Shown here: positions 1-8,832 of the stretch, piece by piece | How positions within the stretch are numbered: the stretch's first letter is position 1 | Layout: every line of letters begins with the position of its first letter | NCBI RefSeq assembly: GCF_016861975.1 | Contig: NZ_BOMB01000034.1 | Location: 1 to 62,048, forward strand | DNA length: 62,048 nt | Direction: 5' to 3' | Source: Actinocatenispora rupis | GTDB taxonomy: Bacteria; Actinomycetota; Actinomycetes; Mycobacteriales; Micromonosporaceae | Translations under genes and position numbers: made by a program | Notes under the pieces: generated by a model | Seen by the model: only the letters and a program-made list of their open reading frames with translations | Database searches by the model: none | Told to the model about the DNA's origin: nothing

Positions 1-7
1 AACCCCC

Positions 8-571
8 ATGTCGAACCGCGCGGTGCTCCACATCTGCGACGACATCGGCGCCAGTCGCCGGCTCTACGCCGCCTGGGCCAGCCCGCAGTTTCAGGTACCG
101 CTGGTCGCCGAGATGGTGCGTCACCTCGACCAGCACGGCCGGGACCTGACCGTCGCCAACGTCTTGGCGTGGGGCATCAGGCATCCCGGTCTGCCGGACG
201 AGGACATCACCCAGGCGGGCTGGTTCGCCTCCCCGGACGACTGGGGTGATCTCAGCTACCGGTACGAGCTGACGCTGTCGGCCGCCGAGCCGGGCGTCCG
301 CTACCTGATCCGCACGCGGCAGGACAACCCGCTGCTGCCCGCCGGCTTCGAGCTGATCGAGGGCCGCACCGAGCTGTACACACGGGCCGCCGAGTACAGC
401 GAACGCATGATCGGTCACCTGCGCCGCCGGGGCGGCCCGGAGCGGACCTACCTGCCGGAGTGGGAGTCGCGCCGATCGGCCTTCCGCTGGTGGATCCGCA
501 CACCCGCCCGCCGCCGCACCGCCCCGTCGCCCGACGACACGGCGCGTCAGGCGGCCGGCCTCGCCGACTGA
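8..571 (+). CDS. Hypothetical protein, possibly 5' incomplete
   Basis: I do not recognise this 187-residue soluble protein. It has no signal peptide or membrane segment. Codons have strong G/C third positions throughout, which supports real coding. Only seven bases precede the ATG and the frame is open to the window edge, so the true start could lie further left. The C-terminal 30 residues are Arg/Pro-rich and probably disordered. It is the first of a run of small plus-strand genes, about 110 bases ahead of the next, which has its own GAAAGGA-type ribosome site. Confidence 0.6.
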   Translation: MSNRAVLHICDDIGASRRLYAAWASPQFQVPLVAEMVRHLDQHGRDLTVANVLAWGIRHPGLPDEDITQAGWFASPDDWGDLSYRYELTLSAAEPGVRYLIRTRQDNPLLPAGFELIEGRTELYTRAAEYSERMIGHLRRRGGPERTYLPEWESRRSAFRWWIRTPARRRTAPSPDDTARQAAGLAD

Positions 572-684
572 GTCGCCGTGCACGGCCGCTGGCGGTGCCG
601 CGGTCCCCCGTCTGCCGCTGCACCACGTGCCTTCATCCCACCATCCGCGGCGCCCGCGCTGCACACAGTGAAAGGACATCGACC

Positions 685-1272
685 GTGACCGACTTCTCCC
701 TGCCCCAGCTGCGACTGCTGGCCGGGCACACCAGCCCCGACACCGCCCACAAGGTCGACGACTACCCGTACGGCCGCGTGGCCCGGTGCCAGATCCGGTA
801 CTGGGTCGAGACCCCGACACAGGGCGCGCACCGCGGCCGACAACGGTTCGTCTACCAGACCACCAACCCCAACCGCGGGCACCGGTGGAACACCCCGCAC
901 GCCGGGACCTACGGCGAACAGGTCCTGCTCTACCTCGACGCCAACACCCACGTGCAGCACGTGAAGCTCAGCGTCTACGACCCGCGACCGGCCACCGACG
1001 CGTGGCTTCAACTGACCGGTCTCTACGACCAGCTCGACGAGTCCGCCCGGTCCCAGTACGACGCGCTGCGGCGTATCGCGCAGAAGGCCGACGGCCGGAC
1101 CTGGCAGCGGTGGGCCGAAGCTGTTGTCCACATTGGACAGCTGATGCGCGACGGGCGGCGGCTCCCGGAACCGGTCAACGGCACCCTCGCCATCGACGAC
1201 CGGCTGCTGATGGTCAGCGACCGGGACTACGACACCCTGCTCGCCGACGCCGCCGCGCAGGGGTCGGCATGA
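685..1272 (+). CDS. Hypothetical protein, 195 aa
   Basis: The GTG start at 685 is preceded by a GAAAGGA ribosome site about ten bases upstream. An earlier in-frame start at 460 would overlap the preceding gene and add low-complexity sequence, so I rejected it. The product is a soluble, mixed-composition protein without a recognised domain. Its middle part (about residues 40-110) is rich in aromatic and Gln/Asn residues, and its C-terminal third is predicted helical. It ends just before a frameshifted small gene, and the same ribosome-site style recurs at 1651, which suggests a gene set of common origin. Confidence 0.6.
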   Translation: MTDFSLPQLRLLAGHTSPDTAHKVDDYPYGRVARCQIRYWVETPTQGAHRGRQRFVYQTTNPNRGHRWNTPHAGTYGEQVLLYLDANTHVQHVKLSVYDPRPATDAWLQLTGLYDQLDESARSQYDALRRIAQKADGRTWQRWAEAVVHIGQLMRDGRRLPEPVNGTLAIDDRLLMVSDRDYDTLLADAAAQGSA

Positions 1273-1281
1273 CACCGTCCG

Positions 1282-1583
1282 ATGCGTCGCCCGAATGCGG
1301 GTTTCGATGTGGCACCGCACGGCGAGGGCCTGGTCGCGCGCCGCGAACCCCGCGAGGTCGCGTGGCGGACCCGCGCGGTGGCCGGAGTGACGGTCACCGT
1401 GGTCGTGCTGCAGTGGCCGACGGCAGGGTCAGCGTCGACGTGTACGACGGTCCGCGGTGCCTGACCGACGACGAGTCCTTCGACGCGGATCCCACCGACG
1501 AGCAGATCGCGCTGCTGATCGCCACCGCCACTCCGCCGCTGCTCGACCGGAGCCCGGCATGGGGCACCGACTCGGCTGTCTGA
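1282..1583 (+). pseudogene. Small hypothetical gene broken by a one-base deletion
   Basis: Third-position G/C bias follows the frame starting at 1282 (valine-rich stretch ending near 1410) and then switches to the frame ending at 1583, which encodes an acidic tail containing DGRVSVDVYDG. Restoring one base near 1412, in the CTGCAGTGGCC context, joins both halves into one plausible protein of about 100 residues. The 5' part of the second frame and the 3' part of the first look non-coding. I do not recognise the family. An assembly or sequencing indel is as likely as true gene decay. Confidence 0.45.
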
Positions 1584-1665
1584 CCCGCGCCCGCATGTCC
1601 CTGCGCGGCCCGTGCCGCCGCCTCGGTGGCACGTGCCGCGCCCTGTTTGCGAAAGGACCACACTC

Positions 1666-2100
1666 ATGGGAACGTCCGCCCTGCTGGGCATGCACGCCGG
1701 GCACAACGCGCTGACAGCGACGTGTCTGCACTTCGACGGGGTCCCGGGCGCGGTCGTGCCGGCCCTACGCCAGATCTGGGCCCACACGTTCAGCCGAGAC
1801 CTCGACCGCATGCTGGAGGTTCTGTTCACCGGACCGGGATGGCTCTACCTCGATCCCGACACTCCGACACAGCTCGACCCGCCACGGCCCGAGGACATCC
1901 CCGTGTGCGGCGTCGGGGTCCGGATGCGGGAGGACAGCGGCCCGTTCACCCTCACCGTCGACAGGTTCCTCGACACCGTCGGCGGGTGGCTGATGGTCCT
2001 CGACCCTCAGCCCCTTCCGCGTGTGCTTGCCTACACCGCCGAGTTGCCCGGACCGGTGAGCCTGCCACTCGACGAGAAGGCCTCACCGGCAAGCGTCTGA
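1666..2100 (+). CDS. Hypothetical protein, 144 aa
   Basis: The ATG at 1666 follows a GAAAGGA ribosome site at 1651-1657. A longer frame starting at 1612 lacks such a site. The product is a soluble 144-residue protein with a hydrophobic core and no recognised motif. It is the third intact gene in the run that starts at the left edge, and it ends 24 bases before a perfect hairpin, so it is probably the last gene of that transcript. No function can be assigned. Confidence 0.6.
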   Translation: MGTSALLGMHAGHNALTATCLHFDGVPGAVVPALRQIWAHTFSRDLDRMLEVLFTGPGWLYLDPDTPTQLDPPRPEDIPVCGVGVRMREDSGPFTLTVDRFLDTVGGWLMVLDPQPLPRVLAYTAELPGPVSLPLDEKASPASV

Positions 2101-2124
2101 GCGTGCCCCGGTAGCCGGATTGGC

Positions 2125-2163
2125 CTGGGGTGGGTCTGCTGGGTTCCAGCAGACCCACCCCAG
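2125..2163 (+). terminator. Perfect 18-bp hairpin, probable terminator
   Basis: CTGGGGTGGGTCTGCTGG at 2125-2142 is followed by a three-base loop (GTT) and its exact reverse complement at 2146-2163. It lies 24 bases after the stop of the preceding plus-strand gene. No T-tract follows, which is common for actinomycete terminators. Confidence 0.75.
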
Positions 2164-2454
2164 CGCGACCGGCAACCGGCCGCCGCCGCCCGCGGCGTCG
2201 GTGCCCCCGATCGAAGTGTCATCGATCCTCGACTGCGCGCGACGAGTCCTTTTCTCGTGCCCGAATACGCCGCGGTCGCCGGCGCCGAGCCAGTGGCGTA
2301 CCGCGCTGGTCCCGATCCTCGGGCGTCTCGGGCCCATCCCTCGGGCCCGAGCTGGACCCGGGCTGGGGATCGGCGCGAGCATCGAGCCCCCGCACACGCC
2401 CGGGAGGGACGCGGTGCGGCCCCGATCGCTGTCGTCACACCGGAAGGGCATGCC

Positions 2455-3168
2455 ATGACCACAACGCTGACCGCGCCGATGCCCCGCCCGCGCCCGCGCA
2501 TGGATGCCACGATGAGCCCAGGCACGGTGCGCAGGCCGCCGTCGCCGCCGCCGGAGGTCAGCGACCGGCTGTTAGCCAATCTGGCGGCGGGGGTGTTGGC
2601 CGCGCACCAGCGCGACCGCACCGGCCGCTGCGGGAATCTGCAGTGCACCGGCGCACCCTGCTACTCGTGTCGGCCAGCTGCCCTGGCGATGCGCGCTCTG
2701 CGCCTGGCCCAGGCAACCGGACCCGCGCCACGACGCGCACCCCGCCAAACACCTACACCACCAGCGGCAGCAGCGGGTCGGCCGCCGTCGCCGTCGCGCC
2801 ACTCGACGACCGCGCGTCACACGCCGATGCCGAGCGTGCGGCGGCCGGTTCTGTCGGCGCCACAGCCGATCGGGGTGCCACGCACGAGCGGGGTGTCGGA
2901 ATGGTGCGGGTGGTTCGGGCAGCCGCCTGCACCGCCGAGCGGCCCGGGACCGGCGACACGAGCAGGCAGGATCCGACGGCTGCGGCGTCGAGCGTTCCCG
3001 TTGTCCCCGACCGCGGCAGGACACGACCCGGTCTGGCCGTCACCGGCGCAGTCCGGCCGCAGACTCTCGATGCGCCCGGCTGATCCCCAGCACGGCCGTC
3101 GGTCCGCGCGGCTTGTCGGCCCGCACCGCCACGCCGCGTCGACGGGGCCGCTGCCCCGTGCGGCGTGA
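2455..3168 (+). CDS. Hypothetical protein with a cysteine cluster
   Basis: The ATG at 2455 follows a GGAAGGG ribosome site. Residues 1-100 are the most protein-like part and hold a compact cysteine cluster (CGNLQC then CYSC, around residues 62-74) that could bind zinc. The remaining 130 residues are Pro/Ser/Arg-rich low complexity and may be disordered or partly spurious. It is separated from upstream genes by the hairpin at 2125-2163 and converges with the LysM-BTAD gene of the pilus operon 40 bases downstream. I do not recognise a family. Confidence 0.5.
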   Translation: MTTTLTAPMPRPRPRMDATMSPGTVRRPPSPPPEVSDRLLANLAAGVLAAHQRDRTGRCGNLQCTGAPCYSCRPAALAMRALRLAQATGPAPRRAPRQTPTPPAAAAGRPPSPSRHSTTARHTPMPSVRRPVLSAPQPIGVPRTSGVSEWCGWFGQPPAPPSGPGPATRAGRIRRLRRRAFPLSPTAAGHDPVWPSPAQSGRRLSMRPADPQHGRRSARLVGPHRHAASTGPLPRAA

Positions 3169-3208
3169 TCCCCCGGCCGCCCCGGGCGCCCCGCCGGCCA
3201 TCGTCGGG

Positions 3209-6200
3209 TCAGGGGCGGGTGGCCGGTTGCGGCGCCCGATCGGGATGCAGCAGATGCTCGACCAGGTGGCGGGTCTCGCGACTCGGCTGGGTGTTCAGCG
3301 AGGCGAGCTGGCGGGTCAGGGCCCGTTCGGCGGCGCGGACGGCGTCGGCGTCGCCGAGCGCGGCGTGGATACGCATCCGCCGCTGGTACAGGGCCTCGGT
3401 GAACGGCGCCCAGCCGATCGCATCAGCCAGCATCCGCAGCGCCCGCTGCGGATCGGTCTGCGCGTAGTGATCGGCCACGCTCATCGCCGCATCGAGCGCG
3501 GCGGTCAACACCGCCTCGCGCTGTTCCTGTGCCCACAGCTCGTCCATGCCGGTGAGTACCTGCCCGTCGAACCCGGCCAACGCCGTCTCCCACTGCCGGG
3601 CCCGTTCCCCCGGATCGGCGCAGCCCGCCGCGGCGTCCAACTCGTCCTGCAGGTGCCACAGGTCCACATCGACACAGGCGGTGTCGATCCGATACCGGCC
3701 GCTGGCCCGGTTCAGCACCACCCAGGCGCCTGCGACGCTGTCGGTGACCGCGGCCGAGGTCGCCAGCGCCTTGCGCAGGCTGGCCAGGTCGGTGGCGCGT
3801 TTCTGATCACCGCCGCCGCGGTGTTGGTCAGCGCCCATCGTGTGGGCCCGAATCTCATCGGAGGTGGAACCGGTCCGGCGACGCGTCGCCAACCACGCCA
3901 CGATCGTCAACGCCCGGGCCCGCTCCACCGCGACCACCCGGCCGTCCTGGCCGACGACCGCCGGGACACCCAGCAGCCGCACCCGGGCGTGACCCGCCCG
4001 CGGCGGAATCGCCAAGCTCAGCACATCATCCTGCTGCCCCTCGCTCCCCGGCGTGTCCGGGCTGTCCGCGGCCCCAACGGCCGGCAGGTCGACCGGAGGC
4101 TGCACCGGTGTGGCCGGGCCGGGCGCCGAGCTCGCAGCATCCGGTGTCGACAGGTCGGGGGCCGGCTGCCGCGATGCTCCTGGGTCCCTGGCCGCAGCTG
4201 GATCGGTGCCGGTGTCGATGCCGGGGCCGGGGCTGGTGTCGACGTCGGTGTCGGGGCCGGGGCCGGGGCCGACGTCGGTGTCGGTGCCTGTGATCGCCTC
4301 GGCGGCGAGGCCGGTGTGGGTGTCGCTGTCGGGCCGGGTGGTCGGTGACGCCGGCCCGTGTGCCGGTTTCGGGTTCTCGCGATCGGGCTGTTCCGGGCTC
4401 GTGGGTGCGGGGCCGGGTGGGACCACGTGGAGGCGCGGCCGGGCCACGCGCTCCGGACGGGTCGAGGCGCTGGCATCGGCGGATTCGTCGGGTGGGCTGT
4501 CCATGGGCTGGTCGGGGGCCATCGACAGCGCGGCGAGGATCGTGCGGGCGTCCTCGGCGCTCACCAACTCCGCGCAGTCGTCGGTGTCGTCGACCGTCCC
4601 GTCGACATCGATGTCGATCGCGCCGGCGGTGGTCGCGCCGTGCAGGCCGGTCACCGTGAACATGCCGGGCTGGGCGAGCAGCGCCACGCACCGCTGCCAG
4701 TGCTCGGCCGGGATCCGGTCGCAGAACAGCACACTGCGTGCCCCGACCGCCGGAAGCCCGCCAGCGTGATCGTCGTCGTCGTGCTCGGCCCGGCGCATCA
4801 GGTCGACATCGAGCACCGTCAACGCCTCGGCGACACCGTCCACCACGGTCAGATTCCGTGCCTCCGGCACCGTCTCGTCCGCTCCGGTCTGCAGCAGGTG
4901 ACGGAGATGGTCGGCGACCGCCACCACATGGGTACTGCCGGCATGCTCGACCAAGCGCCGCACCAACTCCCCCCGTGTCGCATCCGGTGCGCCGGGGCCG
5001 GCCAGGACCAGCAGCGGCCGGTCCCGCCAGCCTGCACCCGTCTCGCCGCTGTCCGGACCGGGTGGGCTGGTGGAGGGCTGGTCGAGCAGCTGCTCGCGGA
5101 GCTCGCCGACAATCTCCGGCACGACCGGCCCCTCCGGCGACGCCGATCGGGCATCGGCAAGGTCCCGGGACAGTTCACCGGGTTCGGCGCGCCACGGCCG
5201 GGGCCGGTAGCTGCGCCGCCAGCGCAGCACCGCCGCCGTGGTCACCGCAGCGACCAGCAGGCCCGCCAGCCCTATCGTGATCGTGCCACCACCCGGGAGA
5301 AACACCGGCTCATCCCGGCGCTGCGTACCGCGCTGGCCGTGCCCGGCGTGTGGAGTGGCCGTCGAGCCGCCCCCTTCCGGCGGTGTCGAGCGGTGCGCGG
5401 GGCCGGTCCTGTGGTCCCGCCGATGCGGCTCCGGCTGGGTGTGCTGCGGCGGTGTGCTGGTCTGGGCGACGGGCAGCTGCAGCCGCCAGCCCGGCATCAG
5501 CCGGTTCGCGTCGGTGAGCATGCCGCCGCCGGGTTGAATGGTGCCGCGGTTGGCCTGCCAGATCTGCCGCCAGTTCAGCGGGTCGCCAGTCATGCGCTCG
5601 GCGATGCCCCACAGCGTGTCGCCTTGGCGCACGACATACTCCCGTTCAGCGGCTTGGCTGTGGCGGGCACCGGTGGGGTCAGTGTGCACTGGCGCGCTGG
5701 CCGTGTACTGCACTGGCCGCAGGGTGAGCGGGCCGGTGTCGTCGAGCAGATCATGCGGGTTCGCCAACGCGACGGCCGCCGGGGCGGGGCTGGGCGGCCC
5801 GGCGGAGGCTTTCGCCGCGCCGCCGAGGCGGGTGGTGATCGCGAGGATGGTGCCGATCAGGAATGCCAGCAGGATGCGGGTGGCGGCGCGGGTGGGGCTG
5901 TCGGTGACCTCCAGCGGGATCCGGCGGACGGCGCCGACGATGACGGCGCCGATGGTCCACAGGGTGTCCAGAACGAGGATCGCCCAGGCGATCCAGCAGA
6001 CCACCGCGGAGATCTCCAGGAAGAAGTGCGGGTCGTTCCAGGCGCCGGAGGTGAAGTAGTACCGGACTTCGACCGTGTCGATGTGGTGCGGGATCGTCAC
6101 CGGCGGCCAGCTGGCCAGGTGCAGCATGAGGACCGGGATCCCGACCAGGAACGCGCCGAGCAGCAGCAGCGCGCCGATGTCGGCCAGCGCGTTGCGGACC

Positions 6201-6277
6201 CGCTCACCCATCGTGGGTGCCGGCTGGTAGAGCCACGGCTGGGTCTGCCGGGCGTGCCGGTAGGGGTCGAAGCTCAT
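3209..6277 (-). CDS. LysM and BTAD domain membrane protein of the Tad locus
   Basis: This 1,022-residue protein begins with three hydrophobic membrane segments (about 30-55, 88-117 and 130-150). A LysM domain follows (about 212-270, YVVRQGDTLWGIAERM), then another membrane segment (about 340-363) and a long variable region with Gly/Pro/Asp/Thr low-complexity repeats (about 660-710). A C-terminal bacterial transcriptional activator (BTAD) helical domain covers about 870-1010. This architecture is known next to actinomycete Tad/Flp pilus genes. LysM should contact peptidoglycan, while BTAD is otherwise found in SARP-type regulators. Here no DNA-binding winged helix is evident to me. It is the last gene of the pilus operon. 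A link to envelope sensing or pilus anchoring is inference. Confidence 0.85.
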   Translation of the reverse strand: MSFDPYRHARQTQPWLYQPAPTMGERVRNALADIGALLLLGAFLVGIPVLMLHLASWPPVTIPHHIDTVEVRYYFTSGAWNDPHFFLEISAVVCWIAWAILVLDTLWTIGAVIVGAVRRIPLEVTDSPTRAATRILLAFLIGTILAITTRLGGAAKASAGPPSPAPAAVALANPHDLLDDTGPLTLRPVQYTASAPVHTDPTGARHSQAAEREYVVRQGDTLWGIAERMTGDPLNWRQIWQANRGTIQPGGGMLTDANRLMPGWRLQLPVAQTSTPPQHTQPEPHRRDHRTGPAHRSTPPEGGGSTATPHAGHGQRGTQRRDEPVFLPGGGTITIGLAGLLVAAVTTAAVLRWRRSYRPRPWRAEPGELSRDLADARSASPEGPVVPEIVGELREQLLDQPSTSPPGPDSGETGAGWRDRPLLVLAGPGAPDATRGELVRRLVEHAGSTHVVAVADHLRHLLQTGADETVPEARNLTVVDGVAEALTVLDVDLMRRAEHDDDDHAGGLPAVGARSVLFCDRIPAEHWQRCVALLAQPGMFTVTGLHGATTAGAIDIDVDGTVDDTDDCAELVSAEDARTILAALSMAPDQPMDSPPDESADASASTRPERVARPRLHVVPPGPAPTSPEQPDRENPKPAHGPASPTTRPDSDTHTGLAAEAITGTDTDVGPGPGPDTDVDTSPGPGIDTGTDPAAARDPGASRQPAPDLSTPDAASSAPGPATPVQPPVDLPAVGAADSPDTPGSEGQQDDVLSLAIPPRAGHARVRLLGVPAVVGQDGRVVAVERARALTIVAWLATRRRTGSTSDEIRAHTMGADQHRGGGDQKRATDLASLRKALATSAAVTDSVAGAWVVLNRASGRYRIDTACVDVDLWHLQDELDAAAGCADPGERARQWETALAGFDGQVLTGMDELWAQEQREAVLTAALDAAMSVADHYAQTDPQRALRMLADAIGWAPFTEALYQRRMRIHAALGDADAVRAAERALTRQLASLNTQPSRETRHLVEHLLHPDRAPQPATRP

Positions 6278-6317
6278 CGCAATCCACCTCCGCGGTCAGG
6301 CTGCGTAGATGAGGACG

Positions 6318-6758
6318 TCAGGGTTGTTGTTGGGCGGTCGCGGCGCCGGCCGCGCGCACGGTGAAGGTGTCGATGCCGATGACGCCGAGCAGGCGGGTGT
6401 GGCCGGTGCCGGTCACCTGCACCCGCACCCGCGTGGGGGTCGCGGTCGCCGTGCCCGACAGCCCGTTGCTGCGGATGACCCGCAGCGCGGCGGCGCGGGC
6501 CGCGGCCGGGTCGATCGGAGCTCGGGTGGTGTCGTGGGCGCGTAGGGCGGTCAGGTCGAGTTGCTGGGCTCCGGTGCGGGCGGCGGACTGCGCGAGGTCG
6601 ACCGCGCGGGTGTGGGCGGTCAGGTAAGCGCCGCCGTCGAACACCAGCCCGCCGAAGACGAGCAGCAGCGGCAGTAGGGCCAGGACGAACACCGTCGCCT
6701 GACCGGAGTCATCACGCAGGCGGCGCCAACGCCTGCCGCGGATTGGACGGCCGGTCAT
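6318..6758 (-). CDS. TadG-like pilus assembly protein
   Basis: 146 residues with a basic N-terminus, the motif DDSGQATVFVLALLPLLLVFGG forming one membrane segment (about residues 16-40), and an exported mixed C-terminal part. The sequence after the glycine lacks the glutamate at +5 of processed type IVb pilins, so it resembles the TadG class and may not be cleaved. ATG at 6758 overlaps the stop of the upstream TadE-like gene (ATGA), so translation is coupled. A much longer frame reaching 7196 would overlap that gene and was rejected. Confidence 0.85.
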   Translation of the reverse strand: MTGRPIRGRRWRRLRDDSGQATVFVLALLPLLLVFGGLVFDGGAYLTAHTRAVDLAQSAARTGAQQLDLTALRAHDTTRAPIDPAAARAAALRVIRSNGLSGTATATPTRVRVQVTGTGHTRLLGVIGIDTFTVRAAGAATAQQQP

Positions 6759-7189
6759 GGGGAGACTCCGCGAAATCTGTCGACCGGGCTCGTGGATGAG
6801 GCGGTGATCGTTCCGGGAAGCGCTCGGGCGGCCGGCAGATCCGCCAGCCGGATGTGGCAGGTGAGAATGACGGTGACCTGACCGCCGGGCAGAAACCGGC
6901 TGGTGTCCACCGCGGTGTGCAGCCGAGGGCAGGCCGCGTGGCCCTGCCGCACCGATGCGGTGGCGCTGCGCTGCGCGTCGGCCCGGGCCGAACCGGGGCT
7001 GCGGGCCAGGCTCGCCGCGCGCGCCGCCTCGTGTGCGGCGCTGGTCAGCATGGTGGATGCTCCGGTGGCGCGGCCAAACGCGACGACGATGCCGAGCAGC
7101 ACCAAGAGGATGACCACGGCGTAGATGGCCTCGATCGTGGTCGCACCACTGTCGCCGCGCAGCCTCGCCCGAAGAGTCTTCGTTTTCAT
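6755..7189 (-). CDS. TadE-like pseudopilin
   Basis: 144 residues. The N-terminus holds the sequence DSGATTIEAIYAVVILLVLLG, a type IVb prepilin site: glycine, then +1 Ala and +5 Glu, then a hydrophobic helix. After cleavage by an A24 peptidase the protein would act as a minor pilin of the Tad apparatus. The exported part contains two cysteines. ATG at 7189 overlaps the stop of the next upstream TadE-like gene, and its own stop overlaps the TadG-like start, showing a tight operon. Confidence 0.87.
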   Translation of the reverse strand: MKTKTLRARLRGDSGATTIEAIYAVVILLVLLGIVVAFGRATGASTMLTSAAHEAARAASLARSPGSARADAQRSATASVRQGHAACPRLHTAVDTSRFLPGGQVTVILTCHIRLADLPAARALPGTITASSTSPVDRFRGVSP

Positions 7190-7614
7190 CGCGCACCGTC
7201 CGGCGTGTATCGCTCGACCGGGGCTGTGGCCCGGCGCGCGATGTGCAGGTCCAGTAGCGGCAGCAGCGTCGGGACGCGCCCCTCGACGGTCACGGTGACC
7301 GTGTCGGTGCCGCGCTGCACCTCCAACCGGGGGTCGCGGATCCGGCCCAGCCCGCCGCCCTGCAGCAACTGCTGGCCGGCCGCGCGGCCGGAGGCGGCGC
7401 TGCCGCCGTCCACACGTGCGGAGTCCAGCGCCGCGCTCGCGGCGGCCTGCGCGGTGTGCTGCGCCAGCAGCCACACCGACACCTGGGCGATCAGCACGAT
7501 CCCGAGCAGCAGCACCGGCATCCAGATCACCGTCTCCACCGTCGACGACCCGCGATCGCCGCCCAGCTGGCCCCGGTGGCAGCGTCGGATCAATCTCACG
7601 ACCACGGCACTCAC
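7186..7614 (-). CDS. TadE/TadF-like pseudopilin
   Basis: 142 residues with the prepilin-type motif RGSSTVETVIWMPVLLLGIV near residues 21-40: Gly, then Ser at +1 and Glu at +5, then a hydrophobic helix. The C-terminal part is a small exported beta/alpha region. It is the second minor pilin of the operon and lies 9 bases after the Flp pilin gene. Its stop overlaps the following TadE-like start (ATGA). The family assignment rests on the cleavage motif, length and position. Confidence 0.85.
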   Translation of the reverse strand: MSAVVVRLIRRCHRGQLGGDRGSSTVETVIWMPVLLLGIVLIAQVSVWLLAQHTAQAAASAALDSARVDGGSAASGRAAGQQLLQGGGLGRIRDPRLEVQRGTDTVTVTVEGRVPTLLPLLDLHIARRATAPVERYTPDGAR

Positions 7615-7623
7615 CTCCCCCGG

Positions 7624-7860
7624 TCAGAGGGCCGACAGGGCGGCGGAGGCGATCCGGTGTAGCTCCGGGCCGAGGAACTTCCACACCGCGATCGCCACGC
7701 CAGCCGCGAGGGCGATGCCGACGACGATCTCGGCGGTCTCCGCCCCTTGGTCCGGATGAGCACGCAGCCGAGCGATCCGGGCGGCCAGAGCGGCCGTCAG
7801 CGCCGCCCACATGCCGATCGCGATGCGAGTCGAGGCGCGGTGTGCTCGATGCTGTGCCAT
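7624..7860 (-). CDS. Flp-type major pilin
   Basis: A 78-residue protein with a long basic leader and then G-AETAE followed by a hydrophobic helix (IVVGIALAAGVAIAV). Glycine before the cut and Glu at +5 are the hallmarks of type IVb Flp prepilins. The mature peptide of about 39 residues is typical of Flp pilins. The leader (about 39 residues) is long and contains an extra hydrophobic patch. The gene sits between TadC and the pseudopilins, the usual place in actinomycete Tad loci. Confidence 0.82.
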   Translation of the reverse strand: MAQHRAHRASTRIAIGMWAALTAALAARIARLRAHPDQGAETAEIVVGIALAAGVAIAVWKFLGPELHRIASAALSAL

Positions 7861-7926
7861 GAGAACCCCCGTTGGTTGATGGCAACTGCCGATGGTGTCC
7901 CTACTCGATGTCGATGTCGGTCGCGA

Positions 7927-8832
7927 TCAGGGCAGCCCGGTGCCGATACCGGCGATGCCGGCCAAGGCGGGAAACGCGATCAGCAGCACGAATCCCGCGG
8001 CGAGCAGGAACATCGGCAGGGTCATGCGTTCGGTGGCCCGGTTGGCCACCTGCTCGGCGTCGGCAAGCTGCCGAGTGCGGAGTGCTGCGGCGCGGGCCGA
8101 CAGCGACGTCCGAACCCGCGCACCTTCCGTGCCCGCCAGCGCCGTCGTGGCGGCCAGCTCCACCAGTTCCGGCACCCCGACCCGCTGCCCCAGCTCGTGC
8201 AGCGCGCTCCACGGGCTCGTACGGGTCAGCCGGGCAGTGTTGAGCGCGGCGCGGATCTGGCCGGCGGCCCAGCCGCGACACACGTCCGCGGAGTCGGTGA
8301 GCGCCTGATCAACACCCGCCCCTCCATCCGCGGCCAACACCACCAGGTCCAGATACGCCGACAGGGTGCTGCGCAGCTCCCGCCGGCGGGAACCAGCCCG
8401 TTGCCGGGCCTGCCGGTCAACCAAAAGGAACCCGCCCGCTGCGCCGGCGACAGCGGCGATGACGCTGACGGTCACGCCCAGCCCGGCCAGGGTGGCGAGT
8501 AGCGGCGCCAGCACCAGTCCAGCGATCGTGAGGGTGGCCTGTTCGGCGAGGTGCGCGGCTACGTCGGCATTCAGCAGCGCCAGGTCGCGGCGCACGACCG
8601 GGCGCGGTAGGCCCAGCCGGGTCAGCAGCGACACGGCCGGTGTGCCGAGTCGCACCACCCACCGGGATCCGGCCGCTGCCAGCGGCCGGCCCGGCGCGGC
8701 GGCGGGTTGGGTGAGGGCTGCGAGGTCGTCGGCCAGTGACCGCGGGGCGGGCCGCAGCGTCAGGGCTGCCATCGCGACGCCGGCGCCGATCAGCCCACCG
8801 GCCACCATTCCCACACCCGCGACGGCAGTCAT
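7927..8832 (-). CDS. tadC: TadC-like pilus platform protein
   Basis: 301 residues with the type II secretion F (T2SSF) fold: an N-terminal membrane helix (about 5-25), a paired hydrophobic segment (about 115-150), a cytoplasmic helical domain, and a terminal membrane helix (about 272-295). With TadB it forms the inner-membrane platform on which the TadA ATPase acts. The ATG at 8832 overlaps the tadB stop. A longer 603-codon reading of this frame is an antisense-like extension through tadB and was rejected. Confidence 0.87.
   Translation of the reverse strand: MTAVAGVGMVAGGLIGAGVAMAALTLRPAPRSLADDLAALTQPAAAPGRPLAAAGSRWVVRLGTPAVSLLTRLGLPRPVVRRDLALLNADVAAHLAEQATLTIAGLVLAPLLATLAGLGVTVSVIAAVAGAAGGFLLVDRQARQRAGSRRRELRSTLSAYLDLVVLAADGGAGVDQALTDSADVCRGWAAGQIRAALNTARLTRTSPWSALHELGQRVGVPELVELAATTALAGTEGARVRTSLSARAAALRTRQLADAEQVANRATERMTLPMFLLAAGFVLLIAFPALAGIAGIGTGLP

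Noticed and set aside
3209-6277. LysM-BTAD protein as a SARP-type regulator binding the GTACGGA repeats
   Set aside because: It has membrane helices and no visible winged-helix domain, and sits at the end of the pilus operon; the adjacent LuxR-type regulator is the simpler candidate.
4358-6364. Plus-strand open frame of 668 codons opposite the LysM-BTAD gene
   Set aside because: Antisense shadow of a gene with clear domains.
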